Assembly (NCBI GenBank): GCA_003542385.1
Contig: DPKT01000092.1
Coordinates: 1 to 23,967, forward strand
Length of the DNA: 23,967 nt
DNA from: Desulfomicrobium sp.
Lineage (GTDB): Bacteria > Desulfobacterota > Desulfovibrionia > Desulfovibrionales > Desulfomicrobiaceae
Reading direction: 5' to 3'
The number at the start of each line of letters is the position of its first letter. Position 1 is the first letter of the stretch. Position numbers and translations under genes: made by a program. Of this stretch, positions 20,701 to 23,967 are shown piece by piece. Below the pieces are notes generated by a model. That model worked only from the letters and a program-made list of their open reading frames with translations, searched no databases and had not been told where the DNA came from.

Positions 20701-21298
20701 CGTCGATGTCCATGATCTCTTTCAGGCGGCTCAGGCTCAGGATCACGCTGCGCGGCTTGGCCGGCACGGCGCCGCCCGTGAGTCCCGAGCCCCCGCCGCG
20801 GGGCACGATGGGGAAGCCCATCTCGTTGGCCAGGCGGATGATGCCCTGGATCTGGGCCGTGTTCTCGGGGAAGACCACCAGGGCCGGCAGCTCCATGCGC
20901 AGGTCCGTGGCGTCGGTGGAGCACTCGATGAGGTTGTTGGCCGCGGTGACGATCTGCTCCTTGTCCAGGATTTTGGACAGGCGCTCCACGAGTGCCGCCC
21001 TGAACTTCTGGTCGGCTTCCCAGTTCTGCCAGAAGCGCTCCAGGCAGCCCGAGAGCTCGCGGAAGTATTCCGGCGACAGGGCGGCGCGCTCGGCCTGCAG
21101 CCGGGCGTTCACGCTCTGGCGGACATCCTTGGGCGGGATGAACGGGTTGTAGCGGATGATGAACAGCTCTTCTGCCAGGTCCAGGGCCAGCTGCTGCAGG
21201 TATTCGGGCCAGGTCTGGAACTCTTCGAGAGGCAGTCCGAGGACGCGTTTGACCAGGCGTTCGGGGGCGAGGGATATATGTGGTCCTTTCTGGGGCAT
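17747..21298 (-). CDS. FAD/iron-sulfur D-2-hydroxyacid dehydrogenase fusion (GlcD+GlcF-like; D-lactate/glycolate family)
   Basis: An 1183-residue single-chain oxidoreductase. Order: helical N-terminal region (about 1-130); FAD-binding PCMH domain (about 135-325) with PRGGGSGLTGGAV; FAD-oxidase C-terminal domain with HMHAGDGNCHVNLP near 606 and GEHGIGITK near 649; two [4Fe-4S] motifs, CTRCGKCKQVCP near 726 and CTACGKCYAICP near 791; then two CCG (heterodisulfide-reductase-like) domains, with YFPGCG, HLCCGYP and SCGTC, and AACHHEW, HCCGESG and GCPSC. This is the sum of GlcD and GlcF, or of a Dld-type flavoprotein plus its electron-transfer subunit, in one chain. It likely oxidises a D-2-hydroxy acid (D-lactate, glycolate or D-2-hydroxyglutarate) and passes electrons to the quinone pool or another carrier. 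No lactate permease is nearby, so the substrate is open. The start has a weak GGA eight bases before ATG. Confidence 0.93.
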   Translation of the reverse strand: MPQKGPHISLAPERLVKRVLGLPLEEFQTWPEYLQQLALDLAEELFIIRYNPFIPPKDVRQSVNARLQAERAALSPEYFRELSGCLERFWQNWEADQKFRAALVERLSKILDKEQIVTAANNLIECSTDATDLRMELPALVVFPENTAQIQGIIRLANEMGFPIVPRGGGSGLTGGAVPAKPRSVILSLSRLKEIMDIDVQGRTITLQSGVITLNAIQAAAAKGMLFTVDPASKAASSIGGNVSENAGGPFAFEYGTTLDNLLSYKMVLPTGELVQVRRVDHPWHKIMPDEAATYEILDEFGNRKELLTLKGDEIRGTALGKDVTNKFLGGLPGVQKEGVDGVITEATFTLHPILPHSRVMCLEFYGNSMRNAMYVIKDIVALRDEIRTQGDLVKLSALEEFGIKYVQAIEYSKKSQKFDGIPISVLIIQLDSTDEEAVFDAVRRITDICANYDNVDSFVAADEREAEVFWHDRHQLSAISKRTSGFKLNEDIVIPLEVIPDFSDFLEEQNLYYLAIAYREALRQVQALPGIEVDDEFVRMEMDVASSIIKGKTRKDELPEQELQLQTSFFFQHLKGKYPKLHEELSKIFENMQNTRVVIANHMHAGDGNCHVNLPVNSNDPRMLALAEEAVEKIFHKVLEFKGQVSGEHGIGITKIGFLAEEKIAALRAYKKKVDPNNIFNPGKLTQRDLVVVPYTFSFNRLIKDINKTALPGKESLINLLLNVQTCTRCGKCKQVCPMYLPQKGLLFHPRNKNITLGALVEAIYYSQLQNGEPQTQLLGELRKILEHCTACGKCYAICPVKIRTQDVTLQMRAYLEEKGAGGHPFKNRVLNLLSQDPQATLPKVAKIAGIGQELGNRAVNLLPAKWRERLDSPLLRGKGPSTQFKNLKEGLHLAKGNIISAKDAPSKRAVIYFPGCGASLFYRSIGMAAVRLLLDAGVSVVLPPDHLCCGYPLLASGCRDQFERMGKENQKVLENLIRQAETAGFAVKAVLTSCGTCREGIKDYRLKSLETRQVEHMDVVQYIIQNSKAGFGQGPERLLYHAACHHEWTGVPPLKAGEIYAREVGKLVGAQVSISPHCCGESGLGALTSPRIYNRLRARKKEQLSADLAAYQADGPIIVGCPSCKIGIQRTLLDMGADRDVLHTLEYLARLRHGENWRKEFHKQLAKSEAQAGVQIVTATA

Positions 21299-21386
21299 GG
21301 CGGTATCCGTTGGTCTGGCCTGAGTGAGGGCCGTTGGTGAAGATGCGAAGCGGCGGAAGGGCGTCCGCGGTCACGAAAAAAGATAA

Positions 21387-21415
21387 TTTTTAATCGCAAG
21401 GCAGGGGGTTGGCAA
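21387..21415 (-). promoter_or_regulatory. Possible sigma-70 promoter of the dehydrogenase-ruvX-mltG unit
   Basis: On the minus strand TTGCCA (21415-21410) is followed, 17 bases later, by TAAAAA (21392-21387), inside the only AT-rich block of this intergenic region and about 90 bases before the dehydrogenase start. The -35 matches consensus well; the -10 is only moderate. Confidence 0.35.
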
Positions 21416-21443
21416 GGCGAAAAGGCTGGGGGGGCCGGGAATG

Positions 21444-21470
21444 CCCGCCCGGCGCGGTGCGCCGGGCGGG
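21444..21470 (-). repeat. Perfect 12-bp GC-only hairpin after sppA
   Basis: CCCGCCCGGCGC (21444-21455) pairs with GCGCCGGGCGGG (21459-21470) across a three-base loop, nine bases after the sppA stop. It is very stable but no T-run follows on the minus strand, so it is not a standard Rho-independent terminator. It may act as an mRNA 3'-end stabiliser or a terminator without U-tract. Confidence 0.6.
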
Positions 21471-21478
21471 GGTGCGGG

Positions 21479-23314
21479 TCAGAACGAGGACGCCTCGCAT
21501 TCGAGGCTGCGGGCGTAGATGTGGCCCGGGTCGGTCATGGTGTCCAGCAGCCCGGCCTGGGCCCGGGCCATGGCCATGAGCTTGTGCAGGGTCGGGGACT
21601 GGGGGGCGAGGAGGGCCTGGCCCGAAGAGAAGAAGGCCTGCATGAATTTTTCCTTGGCCGTGGGTTCCCGGCGCAACTCCTTGCTTTCGACGGCGGTCAG
21701 CCCGGCCAGCGTGCCGGCGGTCTTGACGGCCTCGTCCAGGTCGCCGAGCTGGTCCACGAGCCTGGCCTCCTGGGCCACCTGCCCGAGGAAGACCCTGCCT
21801 TGGGCCATCTTCTCGACGTCCTCGGGGGCCATGCGGCGTCCGTTGGCCACGCGGCTGACGAAGAGGTCATAGCCGAACTTGAGGAGGTGTCCGACGGAGG
21901 CCTCGACCTTGGGCGACAGGGGGCGCAGCGGGTTGCCCAGGTCGGCCAGGGAGGTGGTGCCGATGCCGTCGCTCGTTATGCCCAAAGAACCGGCCGCGTT
22001 CTCGAAGGTCGGGAAGGCGGCGAAGATGCCGATGGAGCCCGTCAGGGTCGTGGGCGCGGCCACGATGCGGTTGGCGCCCGAGGCGATCCAGTAGGCGCCG
22101 GACGCGGCCACGCTGCCCATGGACACGACCACGGGCTTGCCGGCTTCCTGGGTGCGGGCGATCTCGTGGTGGATCTCCTCCGAGGCGGCCGCGCTGCCGC
22201 CGGGGCTGTCCAGACGAAGGACCACGGCCACGATGGAGGAGTCTTCGCGGGCCTTGCGGAACAGTTCGGCCACGGACTCGCTGCCGGTCAGGTTCTCGGG
22301 CTGCTTGCCGGGCAGGATGGGGCCCCTGGTCCGGATGATGCCGACGGTCTCGCCCTTGGCGGCCTTCCTGGGCGGGTTCAGGGAAAGGTAGTCGCCAAAG
22401 GCGACGCGGTGCAGGCTTTCGGTCTTCTGGCCGATCTTCTCGGCCAGGAACTGGTCGAACTGGTCGCCCGTCCTGATGGCGTCGACCAGTTTGGCGGACA
22501 TGGCCAGCTTGGCGGCGTCGCCTTTGGCCTTGGCCAGTTCGGTGTCGATGGTTTCGACGTAGCGGACGATGTCGGCGGTCGAAACGCTGCGGTTGCCGGC
22601 CGTCTCGGCCAGGTAGGCCTGCCACAGCGCGTCCAGCCAGACCTGGCCGGACTGGCGGGCCTCCTCGGACATGGATTCGCGCACGAAGGGCTCCACGGCC
22701 GTCTTGTAGTCCCCGACGCGGAAGACGTGGAAATTGACGCGGGTCTTGTCCAGCAGGCCCTTGTAGTAGGTCGGGTACATGCCGAAGCCGGTGATGAGCA
22801 CGCCGCCCAGCGGGTTGACCGAGATCGTGTCGGCGTAGGACGCCAGCAGGTACTGGCCCTGGGTGAAGGCCATGGCGTGGGCCAGGACGGGCTTGCCCGT
22901 CTCCTTGAAGTCGCGGATGGCCTTGCCGATGTCCAGGAGCTTGGTCGTGTCGCAGCCCACCATGTCCCGGGGGTCGATGACCATGGCCTTGATCCGGGAG
23001 TCCGTGGCGGCCGCGCGGATGGCGTCGATGACGTCCTGGGTCTTGGTCTCGTCGGCCTTGGCCGTGTCGCGCCCCATCTTGCGCAGGAACGCCTCGGCCG
23101 CTTCCGGGGCGGCCTTTTCCTCCACCAGCGTGCCGGCGGGATTGACCAGCAGGACGGCGTTGCGGTCCAGACCCTCTTCGGAGCCGCCGAAGAAGGCCAT
23201 GGCGAGGACGATGACCAGTACAAGGAAGACGATGTTGGACACGGCGTTGCGGATGAATGTCAGGATCTTCCACACGGCGCCGAAGATGGGCTTTATGTTG
23301 GAGAGTATGTCCAC
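21479..23314 (-). CDS. sppA: Signal peptide peptidase SppA (protease IV, 67-kDa type)
   Basis: A 611-residue inner-membrane serine protease of the double-domain 67K type (E. coli SppA is 618). A single transmembrane helix lies at about 17-42. The catalytic lysine is K204 in GDYKTAVEPF and the nucleophile S405 in MGSVAASGAYWI, equivalent to E. coli K209 and S409 from memory. The segment LRLDSPGGSAAASEEIH and TLTGSIGIF are typical of the C-terminal domain. SppA digests membrane-bound signal peptides after release. It starts with GTG at 23314; AAGGAG stands eight bases before and overlaps the TAA stop of hypF, giving a 14-base gap and probable translational coupling. Confidence 0.96.
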   Translation of the reverse strand: MDILSNIKPIFGAVWKILTFIRNAVSNIVFLVLVIVLAMAFFGGSEEGLDRNAVLLVNPAGTLVEEKAAPEAAEAFLRKMGRDTAKADETKTQDVIDAIRAAATDSRIKAMVIDPRDMVGCDTTKLLDIGKAIRDFKETGKPVLAHAMAFTQGQYLLASYADTISVNPLGGVLITGFGMYPTYYKGLLDKTRVNFHVFRVGDYKTAVEPFVRESMSEEARQSGQVWLDALWQAYLAETAGNRSVSTADIVRYVETIDTELAKAKGDAAKLAMSAKLVDAIRTGDQFDQFLAEKIGQKTESLHRVAFGDYLSLNPPRKAAKGETVGIIRTRGPILPGKQPENLTGSESVAELFRKAREDSSIVAVVLRLDSPGGSAAASEEIHHEIARTQEAGKPVVVSMGSVAASGAYWIASGANRIVAAPTTLTGSIGIFAAFPTFENAAGSLGITSDGIGTTSLADLGNPLRPLSPKVEASVGHLLKFGYDLFVSRVANGRRMAPEDVEKMAQGRVFLGQVAQEARLVDQLGDLDEAVKTAGTLAGLTAVESKELRREPTAKEKFMQAFFSSGQALLAPQSPTLHKLMAMARAQAGLLDTMTDPGHIYARSLECEASSF

Positions 23315-23328
23315 AGGAAAGGCTCCTT

Positions 23329-23967
23329 TTAGGGTTGCAGCGTCAGTCTGCCATAGGCCGCCTGGCCAAGGGAGATGCAGGCGTCATTGGGCGGCAGGGC
23401 GTTGTGCGTGAGGACGGTCAGGCCCTGCTGCGCCAGGGCTGGCGGCAGTTCGGCGGCCAGGGTCAGGTTCTGCATGACGCCTCCGCTCAAGGCTACCGTG
23501 GAACAGGCGTTCCTTTCGGCCAGGCGCACGCACCAGCTCGTCAGTCCGTCCACCAGGCCGAGGTGGAAGCGCCTGCTGATGCGCCCGACGCTTTCCCCTT
23601 CCAGCCATTGCGCATGGACCTGCGCGAAAAGCTCCGTCGTCTGCAGTTCCATCAGACCGTCTTGCTCAACGATGGGGCAGGTATATACGTATTTTTCATT
23701 CTTGTCTTGTACTGCTTCGAGGCGGATGGCCGCCTGCCCTTCGTACGAAATGCGCTGACAGACCCCGAGCATGGCCGCCACGGCGTCGAACAGGCGCCCG
23801 CAGCTTGACGACAGGGGGGAGTTGAGTCGCTTGGCCAGCATCTGCCCCACGATTCTGTCGGCGCCGGCATATTCTTCGAGCCACGGCCAAGCCTTGCCGT
23901 GGGGTTCGTCGATGCCAAGGGCGTGAAGGTGGGCCCTGGCCACCCGCCAGGGCTCGCGGGCGGCCCC
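23329..23967 (-). CDS. hypF: Carbamoyltransferase HypF, C-terminal part (5' end outside window)
   Basis: The frame stays open to the right edge, so this is the final 212 residues of a protein usually about 750-800 long. Diagnostic HypF C-terminal motifs are REPWR at the very edge, SSSCGRLFDAVAAMLG, ISYEGQAAIRLEA, TVALSGGVMQNLTL and LPPNDACISLGQAAYG, which belong to the Kae1-like domain. HypF forms thiocarbamate from carbamoyl phosphate and ATP and passes it to HypE for making the CN ligands of [NiFe] hydrogenases. Its stop TAA is directly followed by the sppA ribosome binding site, so the two are co-transcribed. No other hyp gene lies in the window. Confidence 0.95.
   Translation of the reverse strand, partial: GAAREPWRVARAHLHALGIDEPHGKAWPWLEEYAGADRIVGQMLAKRLNSPLSSSCGRLFDAVAAMLGVCQRISYEGQAAIRLEAVQDKNEKYVYTCPIVEQDGLMELQTTELFAQVHAQWLEGESVGRISRRFHLGLVDGLTSWCVRLAERNACSTVALSGGVMQNLTLAAELPPALAQQGLTVLTHNALPPNDACISLGQAAYGRLTLQP

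Noticed and set aside
18245..21340. Plus-strand open frame of about 1030 codons
   Set aside because: It lies opposite the FAD/Fe-S dehydrogenase, is rich in Gly, Val, Asp, His and Leu as expected for the complement of GC-rich coding sequence, and has no recognisable motif.
21521..23332. Plus-strand open frame of about 600 codons
   Set aside because: It is the antisense shadow of sppA, with the same low-complexity composition and no domain.

Overview
The window is a GC-rich stretch of bacterial chromosome, tightly packed and with no mobile elements, tRNAs, rRNAs or CRISPR arrays that I can see. The gene set suggests a deltaproteobacterial sulfate reducer of the Desulfovibrio/Desulfomicrobium type. 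It has a FadL-type porin, a one-piece FAD/iron-sulfur D-2-hydroxyacid dehydrogenase of the lactate/glycolate family, the hydrogenase maturation factor HypF, and a multi-PAS hybrid kinase paired with an HD-GYP regulator. This taxonomic call is inference from gene content, not from a marker gene.

Left part (1-9553). The 3' end of a FadL-like outer-membrane protein converges on a dCache chemoreceptor gene, with a bidirectional terminator between them. The following genes are all on the minus strand. In transcription order they are a family 5 extracytoplasmic peptide-type binding protein, an internal terminator, two permeases, two ATPases, a hotdog acyl-CoA thioesterase whose GTG overlaps the last ATPase stop, and a COG1738 (YhhQ) queuosine-precursor transporter that ends in a clear terminator. 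The chemoreceptor carries the residue pattern of the amino-acid-binding dCache class, so this side of the window looks devoted to sensing and importing amino acids or peptides.

Centre (9554-16282). A 326-base divergent intergenic region is followed on the plus strand by three overlapping genes. They encode a PhnD-like periplasmic binding protein without any ABC transporter, a 1483-residue hybrid histidine kinase (dCache_3-like sensor, three PAS, HisKA, HATPase, two REC, HPt), and a REC-HD-GYP regulator. The overlaps imply one co-translated unit. The simplest reading is a three-part signalling chain from a periplasmic ligand, through a phosphorelay, to cyclic-di-GMP breakdown. The binding protein has a cysteine in the loop where PhnD proteins carry Ser-Thr-Ser-Gly, and two of the PAS domains carry cysteine/histidine clusters, so a thiol-reactive or redox-linked signal is possible. 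This is the most interesting part of the window.

Right part (16294-23967), all minus strand. In transcription order it holds hypF (5' part outside the window), sppA, a long hairpin, a probable promoter, the FAD/Fe-S dehydrogenase fusion, ruvX and mltG. These are mostly housekeeping genes. ruvX and mltG overlap by ATGA, and the sppA ribosome binding site lies over the hypF stop codon.
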